From assembly GCA_963814985.1 (NCBI GenBank), contig CAWFFV010000096.1, positions 1-12,353 on the forward strand: DNA of 12,353 nt. The letters run 5' to 3'. The position numbers were made by a program, and so were the translations under genes. This document shows, one piece after another, positions 7,222 to 12,353 of the stretch. The notes under the pieces were generated by a model that saw nothing but the letters and a program-made list of their open reading frames with translations, did not search any database and was not told where the DNA came from. The first letter of the stretch is position 1. Each line of letters opens with the position of its first letter. The DNA is from CAWFFV01 sp963814985 (GTDB lineage Bacteria; Chloroflexota; Ktedonobacteria; Ktedonobacterales; Ktedonobacteraceae).

Positions 7222-7269
7222 TTATGTGGGTATTTCTTGTTCCATAAGTTGATGTATCGTTTTAAGTGA
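7093..7269 (+). CDS. Possible small ORF of 58 residues (doubtful)
   Basis: An ATG frame of 58 codons begins MSADDTLKLSPWFIKLCSWF and contains a hydrophobic stretch at about 36-50 (FLVCGGSVLCGYFLF). This could be a small membrane protein or the remaining N-terminus of a larger one. It is Trp- and Leu-rich and reads more like protein than random sequence. However, its nearest purine-rich site (GAGAGGG) is about 14 bases before the ATG, and its end overlaps the 3' end of the oppositely oriented xdhC by 48 bases. It is in no family I recognise. Confidence 0.25.
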   Translation: MSADDTLKLSPWFIKLCSWFWEKQFRLWLLPDGRIFLVCGGSVLCGYFLFHKLMYRFK

Positions 7270-8052
7270 TGCGCCAGTGGCTTTCCTGCGTAGCATCACC
7301 ATCTCGGCGGCGATACTGAGTGCAATCTCATCGGGAGTTTGTGCGCCCAGATCCAGGCCGATGGGGGCATGAACCTGTGCCAGGCGTTCACGTGCTATGC
7401 CTGCCGTGAGCAGATCTTTGAAGATGCGTTTAACCTTGCTGAGGCTGCCAATCATCCCAATATAAGCGGCTCTGGTCTCTAAGGCGGTACGAAGGGCATC
7501 CTGATCCAGGTGGTGACCACGTGTTACGATCACAATCCAACTTGACTCGTCTGGTTTCAGTTCACGGATCGTCTGAGGAATATCCCCGAAGATAAGTTGT
7601 ACCTTGTCGCTGAAGGTGTGTGGATCAGCCAGCTCGCGGCGATCATCGACCACCACAATACGAAAGTCGAGATGGATTGCCAGGCGCGCCAGAGCTTGAG
7701 CGACGTAGCCAGCGCCCACGATGATAAGCCGTGGTTCAGGCCGTAGGATTTCAAAAAAGACTTCCAGGGTTGCTCCACAACTCCCAACGGCCTCACCCTG
7801 ATCAGCATCCAGGTGGATATGCGTGATATAGGAACGTCCCTCATGGATTGCCAGAAGAGCCTCTTGTATGACTTTGCTATCAGTCTTTGGTCCGGCAAAA
7901 CTGCCATCTGTTGTGGCATCGGCATGGATAAGCATCTTGCTCCCGACTCCGCAGGGGGCGGCACCGATGGTTTTGACGACGGTGGCTACTGCGACTCGTT
8001 CGCCACGCTGTAGTGCTGCATGGATCTCATTGTAGATAGATGCGACGTTCAT
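7222..8052 (-). CDS. xdhC: XdhC/CoxI family protein (molybdenum cofactor insertion)
   Basis: XdhC-type proteins bind molybdenum cofactor, help its sulfuration and deliver it to xanthine dehydrogenase-like enzymes. The 276-residue protein has both family domains. The N-terminal XdhC/CoxI domain (about 5-105) includes RGERVAVATVVKTIGAAPCGVGSKMLI and GSCGATLEVFFE (C92). The C-terminal Rossmann domain (about 108-255) has VGAGYVAQALA (112-122), VVDDRRE (134-140), TRGHHLDQ (177-184) and YIGMIGSLSK (197-206), and ends in HAPIGLDLGAQTPDEIALSIAAE. The usual GG..E-like segment after the first strand reads GSFAGPKTDSKV, so that motif is altered. GAGGTG lies about five bases before the ATG. No molybdenum hydroxylase subunit genes are in the window, so its client must be encoded elsewhere. 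It is divergent from the secreted-protein gene at 8502. Confidence 0.88.
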   Translation of the reverse strand: MNVASIYNEIHAALQRGERVAVATVVKTIGAAPCGVGSKMLIHADATTDGSFAGPKTDSKVIQEALLAIHEGRSYITHIHLDADQGEAVGSCGATLEVFFEILRPEPRLIIVGAGYVAQALARLAIHLDFRIVVVDDRRELADPHTFSDKVQLIFGDIPQTIRELKPDESSWIVIVTRGHHLDQDALRTALETRAAYIGMIGSLSKVKRIFKDLLTAGIARERLAQVHAPIGLDLGAQTPDEIALSIAAEMVMLRRKATGASLKTIHQLMEQEIPT

Positions 8053-8106
8053 TAGCTCACCTCGTATATGGGCTGATGCTCACTCATGGAGTACGGTAGC
8101 GATGAT

Positions 8107-8112
8107 ATTATA
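8107..8112 (-). promoter_or_regulatory. Candidate -10 box for xdhC
   Basis: On the minus strand a perfect TATAAT lies about 55 bases before the xdhC ATG. No good -35 hexamer is seen 16-18 bases upstream, so this would be a weak or activator-dependent promoter. Confidence 0.35.
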
Positions 8113-8221
8113 CTATCACGTGAAGAGGGAGGATATTTTGCGTGTCGCTGGCATGTGTCAGATTATGTCATATGCCATCGTCTATTTTTTACAAAAATCC
8201 ACAGGAATAGGAATTTTATCT

Positions 8222-8227
8222 TATAAT
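8222..8227 (+). promoter_or_regulatory. Candidate -10 box upstream of the operator palindromes
   Basis: TATAAT on the plus strand lies 12 bases before the first palindrome (8240-8257), which would then fall at the start of the transcript. A usable -35 is not evident: TTTACA at 8188-8193 is 28 bases away, too far. A second weaker box, GATAAT at 8316-8321, lies before the second palindrome. Confidence 0.3.
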
Positions 8228-8239
8228 AAGAATCTTTGT

Positions 8240-8257
8240 GGTTAAGGTTTCTTAATC
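8240..8257. promoter_or_regulatory. Operator-like palindrome, copy 1
   Basis: GGTTAAG-GTTT-CTTAATC is a 7-bp inverted repeat with one mismatch around GTTT. It is a near copy of the palindrome at 8347-8364 and lies in the divergent xdhC / 8502 intergenic region. The form suits a dimeric helix-turn-helix regulator; no regulator is identified. Confidence 0.5.
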
Positions 8258-8346
8258 TGAATTAGTACTTTCTTATATAGCGTATCTGAATTACGCGATG
8301 TATGCATTTAAGTATGATAATATTTGCATAAGAAAGCCACGACAGA

Positions 8347-8364
8347 GGTTAAGGTTTCTTAACC
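8347..8364. promoter_or_regulatory. Operator-like palindrome, copy 2
   Basis: GGTTAAG-GTTT-CTTAACC is a perfect 7-bp inverted repeat. It lies 107 bp (start to start) from copy 1, close to ten helical turns, so two bound dimers could face the same side and loop the DNA. The sequence upstream of each copy also shares ATAAGAA, which suggests a local duplication. Confidence 0.55.
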
Positions 8365-8394
8365 AGAACATGCCATGTATGGATCGAGGCAGTG

Positions 8395-8414
8395 GGTTGA
8401 AGGTGCGTTCAACC
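8395..8414 (+). other. Leader hairpin before the secreted-protein gene
   Basis: GGTTGAA-GGTGCG-TTCAACC is a perfect 7-bp inverted repeat with a 6-nt loop in the probable 5' leader of the gene at 8502. A second weaker stem (ATTCTG/CAGAAT) follows at about 8443-8462. No T run follows either stem. The remainder of the 8053-8501 intergenic region shows nothing further that I can assign. Confidence 0.4.
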
Positions 8415-8501
8415 GGCTGTGTCCATGAGCAGATGTCCAGATCTATTCTGTAGGAATGCAGAATGCGTTTGGCAAGAAATTGAAGTAGGAATAGGAAAAA
8501 G

Positions 8502-9935
8502 ATGCTTACGAAACCGCGACGTACTTCGATCAACTCCGTCGAGAAGCGCCGACGCTTCTCACCACTCATGCTTATCGGTGCTGGTATCACGCTCTTGCTA
8601 ATAATAGGTGCTGGCGTGTTCGTTGTACAGCAGGTTGGGGGTAAATCGCATGCAGCAGCGGTACTCAATCCCAACTGTAACCTGAAGGTGCCGAATCATC
8701 CCTTAACGGCTCAGGGGCTGGCAACGCCCTTTCAACTGAGCGCCACCGATCCAGCCGCAGGACCTTGTAATGAGGCGAATGTTAACCAGAGTGCTTTTGT
8801 ACAGGCATCCATCATTGATCCTGCTACGGGCGCTATCTCTGTCTACAATCCTCTGGTAATTGACGCAGGCACCAAACCACTGGTCGTACCGACCGCGCCA
8901 ACTTTGCCGGCAAATGCCATTGTGGCGCTACATTTTGGCTTCAACGGTACGTTACTCACTCTCAAGGGCAAAGGCGCGGCCCAGGGTAACTGTGTTAATG
9001 GTGCCAAAGGCACGGTCTTTGGACAGTTTGCCTATTGTAACGCCAAAGCATTCTTCGCCAAGGCCAATCAGCTGATTGCTGCGGGAACTCTGGTTGTGCC
9101 ACCACTTGGAACAGCGCTCGATGGACAGCCCTGCCCAAGCGTACGTGATTTTGCGGTGGTTGATATGGACCAGAGTGATAACGTACAAACGCAATACATC
9201 ACGAATGGTACTCAGACAGCTCAATTGACTGCTGCTAATCAAGCGAACTTTCCGGCAGCGACCACATTAGGTAATCCAAGTGATAATGCTCTGGTCTCCA
9301 AAATCCTTGATCCTGCCGTAGGTTGCAAGCCCTGGACAGCACCAGATCTGGCGAACAATGGAGCCCCAACACCTGCATTGGTACTAGACGAGTTACAGGC
9401 CAGACAATTCCAGGCGGCACCAGTTGCTCTGGTTCCTGCCGGCGACGAGATGGTGCTTGTCAACAATAACCTCAGCCTGGCAAAGGTCAATGCATATCGC
9501 AGAGGTGTTGACCAGACGCCTGCAAACACGCTCAATGATGCAAGTACCACCACATACTGCACAAACCTGCTCAATATTGCCCTCCCTCGCCTGAATCTGG
9601 ATAAAACCATGACCATGAATGCAGCGTCACCGATGCCAGCCGTCGCGAACTCCCTATTCACCTTCCTGGCAACGCGTCTTCAAGCGACCCTTGGTGCGGG
9701 TGGTCTGAACTGCGTCGGCTTGCTGAATATTCAAAATCCAGTGACCCTGACAGCAGACGGTAACGGTGTAACAACTGCTGCCGTAATTGCACCTGCGGCA
9801 GCTCCAGTAGCACCCGCTGCACCAGCAGCGACGCCAACGGCCGCAGCAGCGGCACCGACAGCAACCGCAGCCCCAGCAGTAACACCGACTGCACCCGCTG
9901 CACCAGCAGTGACACCGACGGCTGCTGCAAACTAA
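8502..9935 (+). CDS. Secreted cysteine-containing protein with Pro/Ala/Thr tail, function unknown
   Basis: The 477-residue protein starts with a basic segment (RRTSINSVEKRRRF) and a hydrophobic helix at about 22-43, ending in GGKSHAAA, a plausible signal peptidase I site; otherwise it is a membrane anchor. The body (about 55-425) has eight cysteines (59, 89, 164, 179, 211, 275, 353, 404), an even number suited to disulfides outside the cell. It is rich in Asn, Thr and Ala. Phrases such as SIIDPATGAISVYNPLVIDAG and IVALHFGFNGT suggest a beta-rich domain. The last 48 or so residues are low-complexity Ala/Pro/Thr with repeated APAAPA.TPTA; a 19-bp unit recurs exactly at 9810-9828 and 9891-9909. 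Such tails are often wall-spanning or glycosylated linkers. GGA five bases before the ATG gives a modest RBS. I do not recognise a named family. The wording recalls secreted fungal hypothetical proteins, but I cannot check this. Confidence 0.85.
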   Translation: MLTKPRRTSINSVEKRRRFSPLMLIGAGITLLLIIGAGVFVVQQVGGKSHAAAVLNPNCNLKVPNHPLTAQGLATPFQLSATDPAAGPCNEANVNQSAFVQASIIDPATGAISVYNPLVIDAGTKPLVVPTAPTLPANAIVALHFGFNGTLLTLKGKGAAQGNCVNGAKGTVFGQFAYCNAKAFFAKANQLIAAGTLVVPPLGTALDGQPCPSVRDFAVVDMDQSDNVQTQYITNGTQTAQLTAANQANFPAATTLGNPSDNALVSKILDPAVGCKPWTAPDLANNGAPTPALVLDELQARQFQAAPVALVPAGDEMVLVNNNLSLAKVNAYRRGVDQTPANTLNDASTTTYCTNLLNIALPRLNLDKTMTMNAASPMPAVANSLFTFLATRLQATLGAGGLNCVGLLNIQNPVTLTADGNGVTTAAVIAPAAAPVAPAAPAATPTAAAAAPTATAAPAVTPTAPAAPAVTPTAAAN

Positions 9936-9957
9936 CTTATAGCGTAATCATAGTAAC

Positions 9958-10035
9958 GAGCACACTATCTGAACGTCGCGTTTCTTTTATCGGAGAACTC
10001 TGATGGAAAGAACCGAATGGACGGATAGTGTGCTC
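9958..10035. terminator. 12-bp inverted repeat after the secreted-protein gene
   Basis: GAGCACACTATC (9958-9969) and GATAGTGTGCTC (10024-10035) are exact reverse complements 54 bases apart. The intervening stretch can fold further, for example ATCGGAG against CTCTGAT. The position, 23 bases after the stop at 9935, suits a transcription end. The T run after it is short, and two short terminal repeats of a tiny mobile element would look the same. Confidence 0.45.
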
Positions 10036-10535
10036 TTTGTGTGGCTACGACGGTAAATAGAGTGGGATACAAGCTGCGTTTGGCTACATTGCATAATTAA
10101 ATGTACCTGGGAAAAGTCACGTTCAGCCAGCGCCTGTTGCGGAATGTAGAAATAGAGCATGCCCACATCACCCCACATCACCCCCGCATCATCGTCAGAA
10201 TCAATTTGCAGGAGCAGTTGCCAGTCTGTAGGGTCTCCTTTCCACCGAGTATCTTGCTGGCATTCCTGGAGAAGATCTCCCTGTATCTGATGGGGATATC
10301 CCAGAAGCTGGTGATATGGGGCCGCGTTCTGGTACAACGAGTCTAATTGTTGGCCAAGGCTTATATATGCATCAGCTTCCCGCCTTCGCTCGAAAGGTGT
10401 ATCAGGCATAAATGCGTCATAAGAGAGACCCAGCCTCTCAATAGGGAGCGACTTGAAAGGAGGAAGCATCAGCTTGCTCGAAAATTCTATGGCACATGCT
10501 GGATAGACTGCTTGTTCTTCTGAAGAAACTGGCAT
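9987..10535 (-). pseudogene. DUF1963 (YwqG-like) protein, N-terminally truncated
   Basis: The frame (182 codons) contains a clear C-terminal half of a DUF1963/YwqG-like protein: YHQLLGYPHQIQGDLLQEC (74-92), DWQLLLQIDSDDDAGVMWGDVGMLYFYI (104-131) and DFSQVHLIMQC (140-150). DUF1963 proteins are usually 250 residues or more, and about the first 100-130 are missing. There is no ribosome-binding site before the ATG at 10535. That ATG lies inside the opposing PadR fragment, so it is probably accidental. The 30 or so residues after the family's natural end are unlikely to be original; they run through the terminator-like repeat. The function of the family is not established. Recognisable homology covers about 10084-10511. 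Confidence 0.75.
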
Positions 10536-10711
10536 TGAAGGTTTCTTCTTTAACCCGATTGGAGCGGCGTGGCTGGATTGAGGTATTGCAATCTGAGGAT
10601 CGCCGTCGTCCGTACTGCATTACGGGTGCCGGGGAGGTGGCGTTGCGCGAACAGGTCAAGACGCTGCATCAAGTGGTCTCCATTAGTCAGCAACGGCTTG
10701 CCCCCGGTTAA
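10496..10711 (+). pseudogene. PadR family regulator, N-terminally truncated
   Basis: The 71-codon frame contains the second half of a PadR-type winged-helix regulator: SLTRLERRGWIEVLQSEDRRRPYCITGAGEVALREQV, then a helix to the C-terminus (VVSISQQRLAPG). Short PadR proteins are about 105-115 residues. Here the first helices of the DNA-binding fold are missing, and the residues before SSLTRL do not fit the family. The homology begins where the opposing DUF1963 fragment begins, so both genes lost their 5' ends together. Palindromic element E3 starts right at its stop codon (TAA 10709-10711). It cannot bind DNA as a normal PadR would. Confidence 0.7.
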
Positions 10712-10871
10712 GGTAACTATTCAGGTCCCCTTTTCCTGATTCCTCAGCGCCAAAGGCGCTTCGCCGACGTTTTTTTGTTGGCCGTGGCAGGGTTGGTATC
10801 GCCAATCCTGCCACGGCCAACAAAAAACGTCGGCGAGCCACCACGGGTGGCGAGAAAACCTGAGCGGTTAC
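10712..10871. repeat. Palindromic repeat element E3 (MITE-like), with terminal inverted repeats
   Basis: The ends GGTAACTATTCAGGT (10712-10726) and ACCTGAGCGGTTAC (10858-10871) are inverted copies with 11 of 14 positions matching. Inside each end is a small perfect hairpin: AGCGCC-AAA-GGCGCT (10746-10760) on the left and GCCACC-ACG-GGTGGC (10837-10851) on the right. A long central palindrome lies between them. The end modules match those of element E1. No coding capacity and no clear target-site duplication are seen. It lies between the PadR fragment and the convergent hydrolase gene, where it can also terminate transcription. Confidence 0.7.
10762..10835. terminator. Long central palindrome of E3, probable bidirectional terminator
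   Basis: The left arm 10762-10796 and right arm 10802-10835 pair along about 34 bp around TATCG, with one extra T (seven T against six A) and one G-T pair. The inner part is GGCAGGGTTGG / CCAATCCTGCC. The outer part contains T7 and A6 tracts. The hydrolase gene ends at 10886 on the minus strand, so its transcripts run into this stem. Confidence 0.8.
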
Positions 10872-10885
10872 GAAACGTTTAGCTA

Positions 10886-11902
10886 TTAGTTAGTACAGCG
10901 ACCCAAACCTGCATTCTGCAACCAGTTATTTGCCATTGCGATAGACCTATCGCAACCCGTATGAGCAACGCCGTCAACACTGGCTTTTTGATCCATAACA
11001 TTACTCGTATCTTTCTCGATACTGGTATGTACCCATGTGCAACCGGTGTAGGTGACCCGCTGAACTGCTGCACCTAACCCATCGGGCCAGGCAGCCGATG
11101 AAGCACTGACCACGCCGTCGCTGTGTAAGAGGACGCCACAGTTTTCACCAATAGTCAGCCATTGAGCGTCCCCACCGATTTCAGTGTTTTTCAACCCCTG
11201 GATAAACTGGCTACCAGGCTTCATTTCTATTGCCTGGTGCTCGAAGGGATCAAAATCGGCGATGGCTGCCCCATCGTGAGGGGTGGAGATGGTTGCGACA
11301 CGGCCTATCAGAAGATTAGGCGGAAGTGGTCCCAGGCCTGCCTTGTCAGTCTGGAGAGCGGCGCAGTTACCACTATGATCTTCGACTGTTTGAGCAATAG
11401 CCGAACGGATGATCAGTCCACCCATGCTATGGACAACCAGATCTACGGATATCCCTTGCAGGGTGTAATTCTGGTAGATATACCAGGCGAGGTGGTAGCC
11501 AAGTTTCTCAATGGGATAGTCTGTGTCTACGGTTTTCTGCTGATCAAGCGCCTGGGCAGCGGCTGCATCGGTTGTGCTACAACTGTTAGGTGCACTTATT
11601 GGTCCGTAGACGCCTTTAATAGTGGCATTGCAGCCAGCCTCATTTGTATAGTAACCCAGATTAACGGTCGTTAACCCCTTACCTTGCAGATATGTGGATG
11701 CTTTGCTCATGCTAGCGCCACAGTTGTCTGAAAAACCGTGAATGAGTAGGACCGGATTTGGCGCGGCAGCATGTGCTGACGACAGGCGTGGCAATACGAC
11801 AAAACCGGCTGCGATGATCCCCAACAGTAGCATGCTACTGCACAGCCATGTGATAGCCCTAAAACCTTTCTTCTTAGAAAGTTTCTTACGGGTGTTAAGC
11901 AC
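10886..11902 (-). CDS. Secreted alpha/beta-hydrolase (lipase/esterase-like)
   Basis: The 338-residue protein has a signal peptide: basic start (RKKLSKKKGFR), hydrophobic core at about 17-37, and a likely cleavage site at SSAHA-A near residue 45. The mature part has the lipase layout. The oxyanion-region LLIHGFSDN (52-60) is followed by the nucleophile elbow VVHSMGGLI (S159). Next come ISTPHDG (205-211), the acid in HSDGVV (D262) and the histidine in TWVHTSI (H292). The elbow has V-H-S-M-G rather than the full G-H-S-M-G, a variant seen in PGAP1-like and esterase families. Eight cysteines in the mature part (61, 91, 108, 180, 255, 288, 317, 336) suit disulfides outside the cell. The substrate is not evident. 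The start is GTG with GAAAGGA about ten bases upstream; the ATG 11 bases before it is out of frame. Confidence 0.88.
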   Translation of the reverse strand: MLNTRKKLSKKKGFRAITWLCSSMLLLGIIAAGFVVLPRLSSAHAAAPNPVLLIHGFSDNCGASMSKASTYLQGKGLTTVNLGYYTNEAGCNATIKGVYGPISAPNSCSTTDAAAAQALDQQKTVDTDYPIEKLGYHLAWYIYQNYTLQGISVDLVVHSMGGLIIRSAIAQTVEDHSGNCAALQTDKAGLGPLPPNLLIGRVATISTPHDGAAIADFDPFEHQAIEMKPGSQFIQGLKNTEIGGDAQWLTIGENCGVLLHSDGVVSASSAAWPDGLGAAVQRVTYTGCTWVHTSIEKDTSNVMDQKASVDGVAHTGCDRSIAMANNWLQNAGLGRCTN

Positions 11903-12106
11903 GCTAAATTCATCCTTTCGCTAGATAAGTGTACGTACGATCGGCACCATATTTGGGTGAATGAGACGGATATACTGCTATATTATTATCAGCGGTATTA
12001 ATGACTTTTTTTTACGAGGAAAGCGTAATTTGACTTAAAGTAATGGTGTGTGAAAAATTTCCGCCTCCGTCTTTGCCAAAAAGAATATATCAATGTGTGT
12101 CGATCC
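11903..12106. other. Divergent intergenic region, no gene seen
   Basis: This holds the hydrolase leader (GAAAGGA ribosome-binding site on the minus strand), a weak stem ATACTGC/GCGGTAT (11972-11998) and an eight-T tract near 12006-12013. No promoter of good quality is seen for the hydrolase gene. Confidence 0.5.
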
Positions 12107-12136
12107 TTGACAGGGAACAAGGTACCATCCTATAAT
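12107..12136 (+). promoter_or_regulatory. Consensus sigma-70-type promoter for the gene at 12290
   Basis: A perfect TTGACA (12107-12112) and a perfect TATAAT (12131-12136) are 18 bases apart, the same spacing as the sulfotransferase promoter. Transcription should start near 12143, leaving a leader of about 147 bases. Confidence 0.8.
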
Positions 12137-12140
12137 GTTA

Positions 12141-12289
12141 GAACAAATTTTCAATTTTGGGCAAAAGAGGAGGGACTATTTGAACATCTGGTAGAGGATG
12201 TTTGTGTGGAACTAAGGTTTGTTCAAAATGTCGCTTTTGCAATGTGAGCAAGATGATCAGAGTAGTTGACTATTGGAAGGATATTACTG
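12141..12289 (+). other. Long structured 5' leader of the gene at 12290
   Basis: GAACAAA (12141-12147) at the likely transcript start can pair with TTTGTTC (12218-12224). Inside, AACATC (12183-12188) pairs with GATGTT (12197-12202). A strong ribosome-binding-like AAGAGGAGGG (12165-12174) is followed five bases later by a TTG that opens only four codons before TAG. This could be a leader peptide or chance. Confidence 0.35.
12275..12281 (+). promoter_or_regulatory. Ribosome-binding site for the gene at 12290
   Basis: GGAAGGA lies eight bases before ATG 12290 and fixes the start of the partial gene at the window edge. Confidence 0.7.
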
Positions 12290-12353
12290 ATGAGCGAACA
12301 AGCCTTTAATCCAAGTGACCATTTAATGCAGGTCAGATCAAGCCAGGGTTCTA
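12290..12353 (+). CDS. Partial gene, N-terminus only, function uncertain
   Basis: Twenty-one codons are visible before the window ends: MSEQAFNPSDHLMQVRSSQG and one more serine. The consensus promoter and the well-spaced GGAAGGA show it is a real, expressed start. The NPSDHLMQV wording recalls short Chloroflexota proteins of single-stranded-DNA or Rad52-like type. With this little sequence that is only a recollection, and the gene should be treated as unidentified. Confidence 0.6.
   Translation, partial: MSEQAFNPSDHLMQVRSSQGS

Noticed and set aside
9239..9930. Two minus-strand ORFs (140 and 90 codons)
   Set aside because: They are antisense to the secreted-protein gene; the second is a shadow of the repeat-rich tail.
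10712..10871. E3 as an integron attC site
   Set aside because: GGTAAC and GGTTAC ends loosely recall attC core sites, but the consensus RYYYAAC/GTTRRRY is not met and no integrase or cassette array is present.
11162..11674. 170-codon plus-strand ORF
   Set aside because: It lies entirely antisense to the lipase-like gene, whose motifs and catalytic residues are clear.
11972..12013. Stem followed by T8 as a plus-strand terminator
   Set aside because: The stem is AT-rich with a wobble pair, seven or more bases separate it from the T tract, and no plus-strand gene lies upstream.
12050..12247. 65-codon plus-strand ORF before the gene at 12290
   Set aside because: It spans the consensus promoter and the leader, has no ribosome-binding site and resembles no protein.

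Overview
The window looks like bacterial chromosome with roughly half G+C (judged by eye). The style of several genes suggests a filamentous Chloroflexota bacterium of the class Ktedonobacteria. These genes include a secreted alpha/beta hydrolase, an NHL-propeller lipoprotein, a PAPS-type sulfotransferase, a stand-alone XdhC, and PadR and DUF1963 fragments. That assignment rests on remembered family style, not on a database search. Genes lie on both strands, with many convergent pairs and little operon structure, which fits an accessory or slowly rearranging region rather than a core operon.

Layout. 5-1813 (+) is a complete-looking RecJ exonuclease. A palindromic repeat element follows (E1, about 1891-2041), built around a perfect 46-bp inverted repeat with one unpaired base. 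2172-2747 (+) is a two-helix membrane protein of unknown function with a likely GTG start. A 29-bp-arm hairpin (2738-2802) separates it from a convergent NHL-type lipoprotein (2822-3790, -). 3887-5421 (+) is an MFS transporter whose first helix is split by an apparent one-base loss in a T run. 5516-5734 (-) is a small membrane protein downstream of a sulfotransferase (5781-6863, -), which has a consensus sigma-70 promoter. 7222-8052 (-) is XdhC. Its divergent neighbour at 8502-9935 (+) is a large secreted, cysteine-containing protein with a Pro/Ala/Thr tail; the gap between them holds two near-identical operator-like palindromes. 9987-10711 holds two broken genes, DUF1963 (-) and PadR (+), which have both lost their 5' ends at the same point. 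A second palindromic element (E3, 10712-10871) follows, then a secreted lipase-like hydrolase (10886-11902, -). A consensus promoter with a long leader (12107-12289) leads to a gene cut by the window edge at 12290.

The main novelty candidate is the palindromic element family. E1 and E3 share end modules (GGTAAC-type terminus, small subterminal hairpin, CTCGC / GCGAAG boxes) but carry almost unrelated long arms. E3 and the hairpin at 2738-2802 share a GTGGCAGGATTGG-like core. All three lie between genes, where they could act as terminators. I see no complete defence system, phage, CRISPR array, tRNA or rRNA here.
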